Assembly (NCBI GenBank): GCA_021204025.1
Contig: JAJQAC010000016.1
Location: 1-64,000, forward strand
Direction: 5' to 3'
Length of the DNA: 64,000 nt
Source: Clostridiales bacterium
Lineage (GTDB): Bacteria; Bacillota; Clostridia; Lachnospirales; Lachnospiraceae
The translations under genes were made by a program, and so were the position numbers. Below, piece after piece: positions 42,496 to 51,811 of this stretch. The notes below the pieces were generated by a model. That model saw only the letters and a program-made list of their open reading frames with translations. It was not told where the DNA came from and did not search any database. Within the stretch, counting starts at the first letter, position 1. Each line of letters begins with the position of its first letter.

Positions 42496-43770
42496 ATGAT
42501 GAATTATAAGAAACGGATCGCTGATGATATGTTGAAACGTAAGATTGAGGGAAAAGGCGCGGTGTTGATTGAGGGCCCCAAATGGTGTGGAAAAACCACG
42601 ACTGCTGAGCAAATAGCCGCAAGTGTCTTGTATATGGATGATCCAGAGAAAAAGAAACAGAATATCACCATGTCAGAGTTGAATCCCAGGCGGCTTTTGA
42701 AGGGTGCCGTTCCAAGACTGATTGACGAATGGCAGCTTGCTCCTAAACTTTGGGATACGATTCGATTTGAGGTCGATCATCGTGGCGAACTGGGACAGTT
42801 TGTTCTCACCGGTTCAGCGGTTCCTGCCGATACCAGAGAAATTACACACTCTGGCACAGGCCGTTTTACGTGGCTTACTATGCGCCCGATGAGTCTGTAT
42901 GAATCCGGAGAATCGACAGGGGAAGTCAGTTTGCAAAGTCTGTTTGATGGTGTGACAGATATTGACGCCTGCTCCGAAATCAGTATAGATCGTCTGGCTT
43001 TTCTGGCATGCCGGGGAGGGTGGCCGCAGGCTGTGGATATGCGTGATGAGATAGCTCTGGATCAGGCGATGGATTATTATGATGCAGTTGTTCGTTCTGA
43101 TATCAATCGGGCAGACGGTGTGCAGAAAAATCCCGAAAGAGTTCGTCGGCTCATGCGTTCCTATGCCCGTAATCAGGGCGGTCAGGTACCCAATACGGTC
43201 ATCGCGCAGGATATTGCCGCAAATGACGAGAACCCTTTAAGCGAAGAGACTGTGGCCTCTTATTTAAACGCACTTCGAAAAATCTTTGTTGTCGAGGATA
43301 TGGCGGCATGGAATCCCAATCTGCGTTCAAAAACTGCGATTCGTTCGTCCGATACCCGGTATTATGTTGACCCATCGATTGCAACAGCGGCGTTAGGCAT
43401 CGGTCCGGATGATCTGCTGAATGACCTGAAAACGTTTGGGTTCCTTTTTGAGACTCTCTGTGTCAGAGATCTTCGGGTGTTTGCGGATGCTCTGAATGGA
43501 GAAGTTTATCATTACCGGGATAAAGACGGTCAGGAATGTGATGCAGTTGTTCATTTAAGGAATGGCAAATATGGTTTGATTGAAATCAAGCTCGGAGGCG
43601 ATAAACTGATCGAGGAGGGGGCGGCAAGTCTCAAAGCCATGCAGGCAAAAATTGATACAGATAAGATGAAAACGGCATCTTTTCTTATGGTCCTGACGGG
43701 AGTTGGCGACTATGCGTATCGCCGCCGGGATGGGGTATATGTGGTTCCGATTGGGTGTTTGAAAAACTGA
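42496..43770 (+). CDS. AAA ATPase with DUF4143 domain
   Basis: The 424-residue protein has an AAA_14 domain with Walker A GPKWCGKTT (about residue 30), RLIDEWQLAP as the Walker B region, FVLTGSAVP and GRFTWLTMRPMSLYE, and a C-terminal DUF4143 domain ending in a nuclease-like EIKLGG block (HLRNGKYGLIEIKLGG). This family is frequent and mobile in anaerobes; its role is not established. GAGGTG at six bases supports ATG 42496. It is the first of two such proteins in this accessory patch. Confidence 0.85.
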   Translation: MMNYKKRIADDMLKRKIEGKGAVLIEGPKWCGKTTTAEQIAASVLYMDDPEKKKQNITMSELNPRRLLKGAVPRLIDEWQLAPKLWDTIRFEVDHRGELGQFVLTGSAVPADTREITHSGTGRFTWLTMRPMSLYESGESTGEVSLQSLFDGVTDIDACSEISIDRLAFLACRGGWPQAVDMRDEIALDQAMDYYDAVVRSDINRADGVQKNPERVRRLMRSYARNQGGQVPNTVIAQDIAANDENPLSEETVASYLNALRKIFVVEDMAAWNPNLRSKTAIRSSDTRYYVDPSIATAALGIGPDDLLNDLKTFGFLFETLCVRDLRVFADALNGEVYHYRDKDGQECDAVVHLRNGKYGLIEIKLGGDKLIEEGAASLKAMQAKIDTDKMKTASFLMVLTGVGDYAYRRRDGVYVVPIGCLKN

Positions 43771-43877
43771 TGTAATAAGGGGAAATAGGAGAGACGTCTT
43801 ATGTGAAGGAAGAAACACGCAGATACGGATGTAACCGTAACTGCGTGTTTTTGGATAAGAGAAATGGTCACTTTTTA

Positions 43878-44651
43878 TTACTGGAATTCCACAGAAATAT
43901 CCCCATGTACACAGGAAAGAGTCATAGAATAGTCGGATCCGTTGTCAATAAGTTGGCTGGCGATCCCGTGATAGCCCTTATCTCCTACCCGGATATTGCC
44001 GTTAGATGTTGTCAGAGTGTAATTATAATCGCTCTGGGATTCGGAAGATTTGATTTGTAAATGACCTTCGCGGCATTCTGCATCAACAGTTCCGGCAAAC
44101 GTGCCGGAAAGGAAAGCAGAACCCTGCCGGATGTAAATATTACAGGTGTCAGAAACCGAAAGCTGCTCCAGATTGGCTTCACCGTCGCTCAGGTCAAGAT
44201 TCAGATCTTTGATACAAAAAGGCAAGTGGGAAATAATATGTCCTTTATCGATGGAAAAGGAAACCGTATCATAAACGTTGCCGTCCGGGAGGGTCAGCAC
44301 GAGTTTGTGGGCATTCCGGGTGGAAATATGTAGAGTATCATCGGAAATAGAATAATCTGCTTCTTCTCCGTTCTCCTGCGTGAGAGAAAACTTATCGCCG
44401 GATATTACTTCGACTGTGCCGGTGCGTAACTCGATCTGTATATGGCGGAATACCTGGTTTGCATTGCTTGGTATGGAGGTTTCTGACGCATTTGTGCTTT
44501 GCGCTGCGGTTGTACTTTGCAGGATTTCCGTATCGGCAACCGTCTCTTCGGAACTGCTTATTTGAGACTCTGTATTTTTCGAAGGGCTTTGGCATGCCGC
44601 AAGGGAAATCATGAGGATGAGATACAGGGAGGCAAAATGAATTTTTTTCAT
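43878..44651 (-). CDS. Lipoprotein with DUF4097-like beta-helix domain
   Basis: The 257-residue protein has a lipobox (ISLAAC), a Ser/Thr/Glu-rich linker to about residue 60, and repeating beta-strand units (LNLDLSDGEANLEQL, IYIRQGSAFLSG, LQIKSSESQ) as in DUF4097 adhesin-like proteins. It should be attached to the outer membrane face. The start at 44651 gives the shortest clean signal peptide, but the upstream ATG at 44663 is possible. It is convergent with the AAA gene. The function is unknown. Confidence 0.7.
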   Translation of the reverse strand: MKKIHFASLYLILMISLAACQSPSKNTESQISSSEETVADTEILQSTTAAQSTNASETSIPSNANQVFRHIQIELRTGTVEVISGDKFSLTQENGEEADYSISDDTLHISTRNAHKLVLTLPDGNVYDTVSFSIDKGHIISHLPFCIKDLNLDLSDGEANLEQLSVSDTCNIYIRQGSAFLSGTFAGTVDAECREGHLQIKSSESQSDYNYTLTTSNGNIRVGDKGYHGIASQLIDNGSDYSMTLSCVHGDISVEFQ

Positions 44652-44818
44652 AGCAACAACCATTCCTTTTGTGTTTTTAGAAATTTAATTATTATAAGTC
44701 TGATTTTGTGAAAAGTCAAAGTGCTATAATTGTTTAATAATGTAGCTTTTGCGGTTTTTTGAATTGAGGAAAAAGCAGACGTGACACCTCATTCTATCAG
44801 CTTTTGGAGGAAAGAGAT

Positions 44819-44932
44819 TTGAGTGAAAAGATCTTGCCCGAAGATGGTATTTGGGTTATGATGTATGTGGGAATTCCAAAACACAGAGGAGGATTTGTTG
44901 ATGGGACAGAAAGACCCTTCAACAAAGGATGA
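44819..44932 (+). CDS. Possible 37-aa leader ORF overlapping the Rpn gene start
   Basis: TTG 44819 stands 8 bases after a strong GGAGG, and the frame (LSEKILPEDGIWVMMYVGIP...) runs 37 codons to a TGA inside the next gene, overlapping its start. It might be a translationally coupled leader, or a chance frame within the leader. There is no recognised family. Confidence 0.25.
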   Translation: MSEKILPEDGIWVMMYVGIPKHRGGFVDGTERPFNKG

Positions 44933-45929
44933 ACTTCTGAGTAGTACGCCATATGACGACGTACACCGCACAATGGAGAATGACTGCAGGAAGTGGTTGA
45001 TTCCGCTCATGAGTGAGATCTTTCAGGAGAATCTGGATGAATACAATGATGTCGTATTCACAAAAGAAACTCACTTCATGAATCATGAAGGCGGCGGAGA
45101 AGAGAAGCGAATTACGGACGGATCATTCTGGTTAATTGCCAGGGATGAAGAGACAAAGGAGAAAATTTCAGTCAAAGAGAAGAAGTATTTGTGTGAGTGT
45201 CAGACGAACGCAGACAGCAGTATCCTAATCCGGATGTTTGAGTACGCGACGCAGACAGCGTTGGATGAAAGCGTTCTTGCGGGACATATTCTGAAAGTGA
45301 CGATTCCGCACTGTGCAGTGATCTTTCTGAGATCGCCGGGGACGGAGATCGATTCGATGACGATGCGGATGGAAGCGCCGAAAGGGACGCTCGATATCGA
45401 CGTAAGGGTAGTACGTGTCGGTGATTACTCTTTGGATGAAATCTTTGAAAAGAAACTGTATATCTTATTACCGTTTTATGTTTTTCGGTATGAGAAGCAG
45501 TTCCCTGAATACAATACAAATGATAAGCTGCTTGAGTCGTTGAAAGCAGAATATGTAACGATTGGAAAGCGCCTGAATGAGCTGGCAGATAAGGGCGAGA
45601 TTGAAGAATATTACAAGAAAATCACGCAGGAAATGTCTGAGAAGGTGCTTGTGAATCTTGCGGTTAAGTATGATCGCCTGAGAGAAGAGGTGAGAGATGT
45701 AATGGGCGGAAAAGTAATTATGACCGAAGCAACCCGGATTTTAAATCAGGGAAAAGCCGAGGGTAGAATTGAAGGAAAAGCCGAAGGAATAGCAGAAGGG
45801 AAAACTGCGAACCTGCTTGAAAATCTGCAGGCTCTAATGGAAACGATGGCGTTAACAGCGGAGCAGGCACTGGCGGCGCTTAAGGTGCCGGAGGATCAGT
45901 ATCCGAAGTATTTGTCAAAGCTGAAATAG
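44901..45929 (+). CDS. Rpn-family / PD-(D/E)XK nuclease-type protein
   Basis: The 342-residue protein shows the layout of the Rpn/PDDEXK transposase-like family common in Lachnospiraceae: an N-terminal domain with KRITDGSFWLIA and EKKYLCECQTNADSS, where the acidic residues and the ECQ match the nuclease core, followed by ILLPFYVFRYE. The C-terminal end repeats EGRIEGKAEGIAEGK, typical of these proteins. ATG 44901 follows GAGGAGG at eight bases. Rpn relatives promote recombination or act as DNases; some serve in phage defence. Its exact role here is unknown. Confidence 0.75.
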   Translation: MGQKDPSTKDELLSSTPYDDVHRTMENDCRKWLIPLMSEIFQENLDEYNDVVFTKETHFMNHEGGGEEKRITDGSFWLIARDEETKEKISVKEKKYLCECQTNADSSILIRMFEYATQTALDESVLAGHILKVTIPHCAVIFLRSPGTEIDSMTMRMEAPKGTLDIDVRVVRVGDYSLDEIFEKKLYILLPFYVFRYEKQFPEYNTNDKLLESLKAEYVTIGKRLNELADKGEIEEYYKKITQEMSEKVLVNLAVKYDRLREEVRDVMGGKVIMTEATRILNQGKAEGRIEGKAEGIAEGKTANLLENLQALMETMALTAEQALAALKVPEDQYPKYLSKLK

Positions 45930-45940
45930 ATAATCCCAAA

Positions 45941-45990
45941 CAAGGGTCAGAGCGGCTTGTGCAAGCTGCTTTGACCCTTGAAATTTTTTA
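45941..45990 (+). terminator. Rho-independent terminator after the Rpn gene
   Basis: CAAGGGTCA pairs with TGACCCTTG, enclosing a second stem (AGCGGCTTG with CAAGCTGCT), followed by AAATTTTTT. Confidence 0.8.
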
Positions 45991-46065
45991 TATTCTAAGC
46001 TATACTACAAGAGATTTCGGGAAGAATATCCAAAAATATCTTATAGAAAGGCGGCCACGAAGAAA

Positions 46066-47319
46066 GTGGAAATTAAAAGGGATTATTATCTGGATCAGAT
46101 GATCCGACGCAAAGGTAATGGACTGATTAAGATCGTGACAGGCATTCGAAGGTGTGGGAAGTCATACTTACTGCGCAGGCTGTTTAAGAAGCATCTGTTG
46201 GCGGAGGGTGTGGGAGAAGATCATATTATCGAGATGGCGTTTGATTTGTATGATAATATCGGTTTTCGAGCTCCCGGAGTATTTTATCCCTGGGCAAAAG
46301 ATCAGATGAAGGATGAAGGAAAATATTATTTTCTGCTGGATGAAGTGCAGATGCTGGATGAATTTGTCAGCGTTCTCAATGGACTTGCGGACAGGGAAAA
46401 CTGTGATGTGTATGTAAGCGGCAGCAACGCAAAATTTTTATCAAAGGATATTGCGACAGAGTTTGGTGGGCGGGGTGATGAAATCCATATGTATCCGCTG
46501 AGTTTTTCTGAATTCATGACGATTTATCAGGGTAACCGATATGACGGATGGAATGAGTATGTCACTTACGGGGGGATCCCACTGGTTGTACTCGCGGATA
46601 CAGAGGAGCAGAAAATGACGCTTCTGGACAGTCTGCTCAGGGAGACCTATATTCGGGATATTGTCACCAGAAATAAGATTCGTAATATTGGCGAAATGGA
46701 AACTTTACTTGATATCTTGTCATCGGCAATCGGAGCGCTGACGAATCCTAATAAACTGCAGAAGAACTTTAAAAGTGTAAATCAATCCAGAATAACGGCT
46801 ACAACAATAACAAAATATATTGAGTATCTGGAGGACGCTTTTCTGATCGAGGAAGCAAGGCGTTATGACATCAAAGGAAAAACGTACATCGGCACGCCTA
46901 TGAAATATTATTTTATGGATATGGGACTTCGAAATGCGAGGATTAATTTCCGACAGGATGAAGTGACTCATTTGATGGAAAATGTCATTTATAATGAACT
47001 TCGAATGCGTGGATATCGCGTCGATGTTGGCAATCTTACGGTCACAGAACAGAGTAATGACGGAAAACCAGTTAAGAAACAGCTTGAAGTTGATTTTATC
47101 TGCAAAAGAGGGTCCAGAAAATACTATGTTCAGTCGGCATATTTTCTGGGAACGGAAGAAAAACGGAAGCAGGAAATCCGCCCGTTTTTGAAAATCCAGG
47201 ATTCTTTTAAAAAGATTGTTATCACGATGGATACGCCGAGGCCGTTTTATAGTGAGGAAGGGATTTTAATGATGAACGTGTTTGATTTTCTGTCGAATCG
47301 GGATTCGCTGGATCTGTAA
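46066..47319 (+). CDS. AAA ATPase with DUF4143 domain, second copy
   Basis: The 417-residue protein has Walker A GIRRCGKSYLL, YFLLDEVQMLDEF (Walker B), VYVSGSNAKFLS and GRGDEIHMYPLSFSEFM, then DUF4143 ending in LEVDFICKRGSRKYYVQSAY with a nuclease-like D...Q core. It belongs to the same broad family as the protein at 42496, but is only distantly similar. The start is GTG at 46066 with AAGGCGG somewhat far upstream, so the exact start is uncertain. It is flanked by a terminator upstream and by a gene fragment downstream. Confidence 0.85.
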   Translation: MEIKRDYYLDQMIRRKGNGLIKIVTGIRRCGKSYLLRRLFKKHLLAEGVGEDHIIEMAFDLYDNIGFRAPGVFYPWAKDQMKDEGKYYFLLDEVQMLDEFVSVLNGLADRENCDVYVSGSNAKFLSKDIATEFGGRGDEIHMYPLSFSEFMTIYQGNRYDGWNEYVTYGGIPLVVLADTEEQKMTLLDSLLRETYIRDIVTRNKIRNIGEMETLLDILSSAIGALTNPNKLQKNFKSVNQSRITATTITKYIEYLEDAFLIEEARRYDIKGKTYIGTPMKYYFMDMGLRNARINFRQDEVTHLMENVIYNELRMRGYRVDVGNLTVTEQSNDGKPVKKQLEVDFICKRGSRKYYVQSAYFLGTEEKRKQEIRPFLKIQDSFKKIVITMDTPRPFYSEEGILMMNVFDFLSNRDSLDL

Positions 47320-47337
47320 AAGGATTACCGTGATTGC

Positions 47338-47484
47338 ATGACTACTGGGTTGTTTTTTCGTAAATCAGCGGAAGAGCAGTTAAAAGCGCAAACCGACGTC
47401 AGCAAGGCGTCGATCAGAAAGGCGGTTGAGAAACTGGTTGCCATGAATATTCTGACAATCGGCAGGGGATGGGACCTATGTTAA
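47338..47484 (+). pseudogene. Winged-helix fragment (remnant of a larger gene)
   Basis: The 48-codon frame reads KAQTDVSKASIRKAVEKLV and MNILTIGRG, the recognition helix and wing of a winged-helix domain like that of GntR regulators, Fic C-termini or plasmid/phage replication initiators. It has no proper start region and no other domain. It is probably the tail of a lost gene at the edge of the accessory patch. Confidence 0.45.
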
Positions 47485-47575
47485 TAGTTTTACGACAGGT
47501 TCGATGTTCCAGCAGTTAATGCTGGAATTTCCTGTTTTGTAATTATGAAAAAAGAAAATAAAGAAAGCATAGATT

Positions 47576-48418
47576 CTATTTATTCTGATTCCGCCAGTTC
47601 CGCGGCGAGACGCCATACACGGTTTTAAACGCCCGCGAAAAGTGCAGCGGATTTTCATAGCTGACCGCAGCTCCGATCTCAGTGATGGAGAGGCTGGTCA
47701 GCTTTAACAGTTCTGCGGCTTTTGCCATACGGAAACTCATGAGAAATTCATTGGGAGATTTGCCGATGGCTTCTTTAAAAATCTTGCCGAAATAGCTGCG
47801 GTTTAAGCCGCAGGCGGCTGCGATATCCTCGACTGTGATATTGTTCTGGAATTCGTGCTCGATAAATTCGATCGCCTCGTGGATATAAAAATCCCGGAGC
47901 TTGCTCCCAGTCGCGATCTGCGGACTCATGGCGGAGCGGACCAGGCAGTCCAGAAAGAGGTATGTGTGTCCGATCAGATGGAAGGGAGAGGCATCGGCGT
48001 GTTCAGTGATGTACGTCATCTCGTCTTTCATGTCTTCGCGGAGTTCCTTTTTGCGCGCTTTATAGATGGGGGAGTCCGGTGTGATTCCTGCCGTCTCGAG
48101 CAGGCTTTTGACGCGCAGACCGTCAAATTCGATCCAGATATATTCCCATGGCATATCCCGGTCGGCGACATAAGTGGTGATCTGTCCGGGGAAGATCATA
48201 AAGCCCTGCAGACTTTTGATATCGTAGGTCTGCGTTATACCCTTGCTGTCGTCTGCCAGTAGCCGGCCCTTGCCGGAGAGGATGTAGTGGAAAAGATAAT
48301 GGTTGCGGCTCGCGGGACCGAAGGAGTGCGCAGGGCTGCAGCGCTCCCAACCAAACTGGAAAAGTCCCAGGTCGACGAAGCTTTCACTGGGAAATACGGA
48401 AAATATCAGGTCCTTCAT
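47576..48418 (-). CDS. AraC-family transcriptional regulator
   Basis: The 280-residue protein has an N-terminal cupin-like sugar-binding domain (HYLFHYILSGKGRLLADD) and a C-terminal double helix-turn-helix (NITVEDIAAACGLNRSYFGKIFKEAIGKSPNEFLMSFRM and ITEIGAAVSYENPLHFSRAFKTVYGVSP). It is divergent from the alpha-galactoside operon, as the raffinose/melibiose regulators MsmR and RafR are. ATG 48418 has GGAG at seven bases. Likely an activator of the downstream operon responding to a sugar. Confidence 0.88.
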   Translation of the reverse strand: MKDLIFSVFPSESFVDLGLFQFGWERCSPAHSFGPASRNHYLFHYILSGKGRLLADDSKGITQTYDIKSLQGFMIFPGQITTYVADRDMPWEYIWIEFDGLRVKSLLETAGITPDSPIYKARKKELREDMKDEMTYITEHADASPFHLIGHTYLFLDCLVRSAMSPQIATGSKLRDFYIHEAIEFIEHEFQNNITVEDIAAACGLNRSYFGKIFKEAIGKSPNEFLMSFRMAKAAELLKLTSLSITEIGAAVSYENPLHFSRAFKTVYGVSPRNWRNQNK

Positions 48419-48704
48419 TATAATCTCCATTTCGCCACTTTCGGTTGGCGGTACAAATCGTGATGAAAGAGCAGGGAATCCCTTTTATCGACATCAAATT
48501 ACTCCCTTATTTCCGGATTATATCATCCAAACATACCAAAATGCAACCTGACTTTACATAATAGGAAAAAAACCAGCAAAAAGGTATAAATCAACTGGAA
48601 GAGAGCCATTTATAGAAAGCATTTTGGCATGTATAATACAATCATAAGGATTGGACCGGTCTGAATACCTTGAACAACGTGATGTGTGAAAGAGAGGTAT
48701 TTTT

Positions 48705-49985
48705 ATGAGAAAACGAAGGTTGGCGGGAGCAATAGTTACCGCTGTGTTTGTGCTTTTGGCGACGGGGTGCGGGTCGTCGGCGGGGAGCGATGGAAAAACC
48801 GTTGTCACCCTGTTTCATTACAAATTGGAAGCCTCGGATACGTTTCGTAAGATCCAGGAACGGTTTAATGAGACGCATGACGACATTGAGCTCAAAATCG
48901 AATCACCCAATGAGGCGATTACTGTCCTGAAAACACGTCTGGTAAGAGAGGATTATCCGGATATCGTGGGGATTGGCGGCGATATCGATTATTCGAATTT
49001 CCTGGACGCGGATCTCTTTATGGACATTTCTGACTTTGAGGGAACCGCATGGATCAAGCCGGAGTATATGGAGATAGAAGAGCAGCTGGAGCTGTTGCCG
49101 GAGGATGGCACTTACGCGCTGCCTTATATGGCAAACTGCGCCGGGATCCTGTACAACCGGGATATGTTTGAGGAGAACGGCTGGGAGATCCCCGGGACCT
49201 GGAGTGAATTTCTGGAACTCTGTGACGGGATCCGCGCGGCCGGGATCACCCCGATCTATCTGGGACTCAAGGACACCTGGACCTGTATGTCTCCGTGGAA
49301 TTCCCTGGCAGTGAGCTTCGCATCCGCAGACGTCTGCTCACGGGTGAGTGCCGGTGAGACGACATTTGCAGTCGAGTACGCGGAGACCGCGGAGAAAATC
49401 AAGGCGCTGCTGGATCTGTGTGAGCCGAATCCCTATGCTTACAGCTACAATGACGCCTGCATCGCTTTCGCCAGAGGCGAAGCGGCGATGTATCCGATCG
49501 GAAGTTATGCCGCGCCGCAGATTTTATCGGTCAATCCGGATATGAATATCGGTTCGTTTACCTTCCCGGCTCACGAAGATGAGGCGGACAATGTGCTGAC
49601 CTCCGGCGTTGATCTGCAGTTTTCCGTGATGAAGGAATGCAAAAACAAAGAGGCCGCCTATGAGGTGCTGCGATTCCTGTATGAAGACGAGCTGGTGCAG
49701 ATGTATGCCGATGAGCAGAACGCGATCCCCTGTAAGGAGGGAGAGTTTACGCTACCGACGATCCTGGATGGGATGAAGGAGTATCTGGAAAGCGGCAGAG
49801 TCGGAGACTTCCATGATCATCATTATCCCAGCGAGATGAGCGTCTCAGGTATGATCCAGACTTATCTGATGGACGACAGTGAGAACGCCGCTGAGACGTT
49901 TTTAAACCGGTTTGACACGGAGTGGATCCGCTACAACCGGGATCTGATCGCGAGATTAAAGGAATACGAGGAGGGGACAAAATGA
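48705..49985 (+). CDS. Sugar ABC transporter substrate-binding lipoprotein
   Basis: The 426-residue extracellular binding protein has a lipobox LATGC near residue 22 and a family 1 solute-binding fold (LFHYKLEASDTFRKIQERFNETHDDIEL, LPYMANCAGILYNRDMFEENGWEIPGTW). Position and family match MsmE/RafE, which bind raffinose, melibiose or other alpha-galactosides. The TATAAT at 48632 lacks a clear -35, typical of activator-dependent promoters. GAGAGG precedes the ATG. It overlaps the permease gene by ATGA. Confidence 0.88.
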   Translation: MRKRRLAGAIVTAVFVLLATGCGSSAGSDGKTVVTLFHYKLEASDTFRKIQERFNETHDDIELKIESPNEAITVLKTRLVREDYPDIVGIGGDIDYSNFLDADLFMDISDFEGTAWIKPEYMEIEEQLELLPEDGTYALPYMANCAGILYNRDMFEENGWEIPGTWSEFLELCDGIRAAGITPIYLGLKDTWTCMSPWNSLAVSFASADVCSRVSAGETTFAVEYAETAEKIKALLDLCEPNPYAYSYNDACIAFARGEAAMYPIGSYAAPQILSVNPDMNIGSFTFPAHEDEADNVLTSGVDLQFSVMKECKNKEAAYEVLRFLYEDELVQMYADEQNAIPCKEGEFTLPTILDGMKEYLESGRVGDFHDHHYPSEMSVSGMIQTYLMDDSENAAETFLNRFDTEWIRYNRDLIARLKEYEEGTK

Positions 49986-50851
49986 AAAAGGGAATGAAAA
50001 TCAATACCTATGTTCTGATGCTGCTCCCGGCGCTGATTTTGTTCGCCGCGTTTAATACGATTCCGCTTTTTACGGGAGCTTATTACAGCCTGACCAATTA
50101 CAGGGGCTACGGTTCGTATGATTTTGTGGGGCTTCGCAACTACATCGATCTCTTTCAGGACAGCAGAGTCGGCGGGTCTTATCTGTTTACTTTTAAATAT
50201 GCCATTACCGGTACGATCCTGGTCAATGTGCTGTCGCTGATCCTGGCGCTGGGACTTAACAGCAGGATCCGCTTTAAGAGTCTTTTGCGGGGGATTTATT
50301 TCATCCCGAATATTCTGAGCGGCCTGGTGGTAGGTTTTATCTTTGGTTTCTTCTTTACCTACATTCTGCCGGCGATCGGTTCGGCGCTGGAAATCGGCTT
50401 TTTGAGCTCCAGCATGCTGGCGAGCGAGAAGACTGCCTGGATCGGCGTGCTGATTGTAGGCGTCTGGCAGGCGGTGGCGATGAACACGATCATCTATATC
50501 TCCGGTCTGCAGACGATCCCGACCGATATCTATGAGGCGAGCGCGATTGACGGAGCGGGGAAGTGGGAGACCTTCCGCAGCCTGACGCTTCCGCTGATGG
50601 TGCCGTTTGTTTCGATTAACCTGATCCTCAGCACGAAAAACATGCTGATGGTATTTGACCAGATCGTGGCGTTGACAAAGGGCGGACCGGCGCAGAGCAC
50701 GGAGTCGATCTCCTACCTGATCTACAATAACGGTATGTCCGGTGGACAGTTCGGCTTCCAGAGTGCAAATGCGGTTGTGTTCTTTGTGGTTATTGTTGCG
50801 ATCTCGGTAACGCAGATGGTTATCACAGGTAAGAAGGAGGAACAGTTATGA
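49982..50851 (+). CDS. Sugar ABC transporter permease, MsmF/MalF type
   Basis: The 289-residue membrane protein has about six helices, with the EAxxxDGA loop motif visible as YEASAIDGAGKWETF that docks on the ATPase. It forms the channel with the next permease. GAGGGG supports ATG 49982, which overlaps the previous stop. No ATPase gene is present in the cluster, so a shared MsmK/MsmX-type ATPase encoded elsewhere must power it, as is usual in Firmicutes. Confidence 0.9.
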   Translation: MKKGMKINTYVLMLLPALILFAAFNTIPLFTGAYYSLTNYRGYGSYDFVGLRNYIDLFQDSRVGGSYLFTFKYAITGTILVNVLSLILALGLNSRIRFKSLLRGIYFIPNILSGLVVGFIFGFFFTYILPAIGSALEIGFLSSSMLASEKTAWIGVLIVGVWQAVAMNTIIYISGLQTIPTDIYEASAIDGAGKWETFRSLTLPLMVPFVSINLILSTKNMLMVFDQIVALTKGGPAQSTESISYLIYNNGMSGGQFGFQSANAVVFFVVIVAISVTQMVITGKKEEQL

Positions 50852-51729
50852 TGAACTGGATCAAAGCCAGGTTCTGTCTGGGCGAGAAAGAAGAAAAACT
50901 GAGCAAAAGCGGCGTTATCATCACGACCTTGTTGATACTGGGATGTCTGACGATTCTGATACCGCTGTATATGACCATCGTGATTGCGTTGAAATCTCCG
51001 GCAGAGATGACCAACGATATCAGGGGCGCGTTAAGTCTGCCGTCCGCATTCAGTCTTTCTAACTTCGCGGAGGCGATGGAGATCACGGATTTCTGGCATT
51101 CGCTTGCCAACAGCTTTATCATCACAGGAGCTTCGATCGGTCTCGCACTGGTGATTCACTCGATGGCGGGTTATGCGATCGGCAGAAATATGGTGAGAAA
51201 AAAGGGGTTCCGTCTGGTTTATTTTTATATCGTGAGCGGTATGTTTGTCCCATTCGCCATTCTGATGATGCCGCTGGTCAAAGAGACTGCCATCCTGGGC
51301 CTCGACAATATGCTGGGTGTGATACTCCTGTATACGGTGTTTTATATGCCGATGAATGTGATGCTGTACTGCGGTTATCTGAAAAATGTGCCGATGGAGA
51401 TCGAGGAGGCGGCGAGTATCGACGGGGCTTCCATCTGGAAAACCTTCTGGACCATCTTGTTCCCGATGATGAAGCCGATGCACGCGACGGTAGCGATCCT
51501 GACGGCGCTTGGCACCTGGAATGATGTGATGACGCCGCTGGTCATCATATCAGGTTCGGAGAGTACAACCCTGCCGTTGGCTCAGCTGAACTTCCAGACA
51601 CAGTTCGGAACCAATTATAATCTGGCGTTTGCCTCTTACCTGCTGGCGCTCATTCCGATTCTGATCTTCTATATCGTCTGCCAGAAGCAGATTATCGGTG
51701 GTATCGCGAATGGAGCGGTGAAGGGATAG
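50848..51729 (+). CDS. Sugar ABC transporter permease, MsmG/MalG type
   Basis: The 293-residue membrane protein has six helices and the ATPase-docking motif EEAASIDGASIWKTFW. The N-terminal soluble stretch of about 20 residues is longer than in MalG. ATG 50848 overlaps the preceding TGA, and GGAGGAACAG is the ribosome binding site. It completes the importer except for the ATPase. Confidence 0.9.
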   Translation: MMNWIKARFCLGEKEEKLSKSGVIITTLLILGCLTILIPLYMTIVIALKSPAEMTNDIRGALSLPSAFSLSNFAEAMEITDFWHSLANSFIITGASIGLALVIHSMAGYAIGRNMVRKKGFRLVYFYIVSGMFVPFAILMMPLVKETAILGLDNMLGVILLYTVFYMPMNVMLYCGYLKNVPMEIEEAASIDGASIWKTFWTILFPMMKPMHATVAILTALGTWNDVMTPLVIISGSESTTLPLAQLNFQTQFGTNYNLAFASYLLALIPILIFYIVCQKQIIGGIANGAVKG

Positions 51730-51748
51730 GCGACGGGCCGCTGTCGGA

Positions 51749-51777
51749 CGGACAACCGGAAAGAATACGGTTGTCCG
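51749..51777 (+). other. Intercistronic hairpin between permease and alpha-galactosidase genes
   Basis: CGGACAACCG pairs exactly with CGGTTGTCCG over a 9-base loop and is followed by GAAAATTATAT. There is no full T-run, so it may set relative expression or mRNA stability rather than end transcription. Confidence 0.55.
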
Positions 51778-51811
51778 GAAAATTATATAAAAAGGAAAAC
51801 AGAGGTGTATT

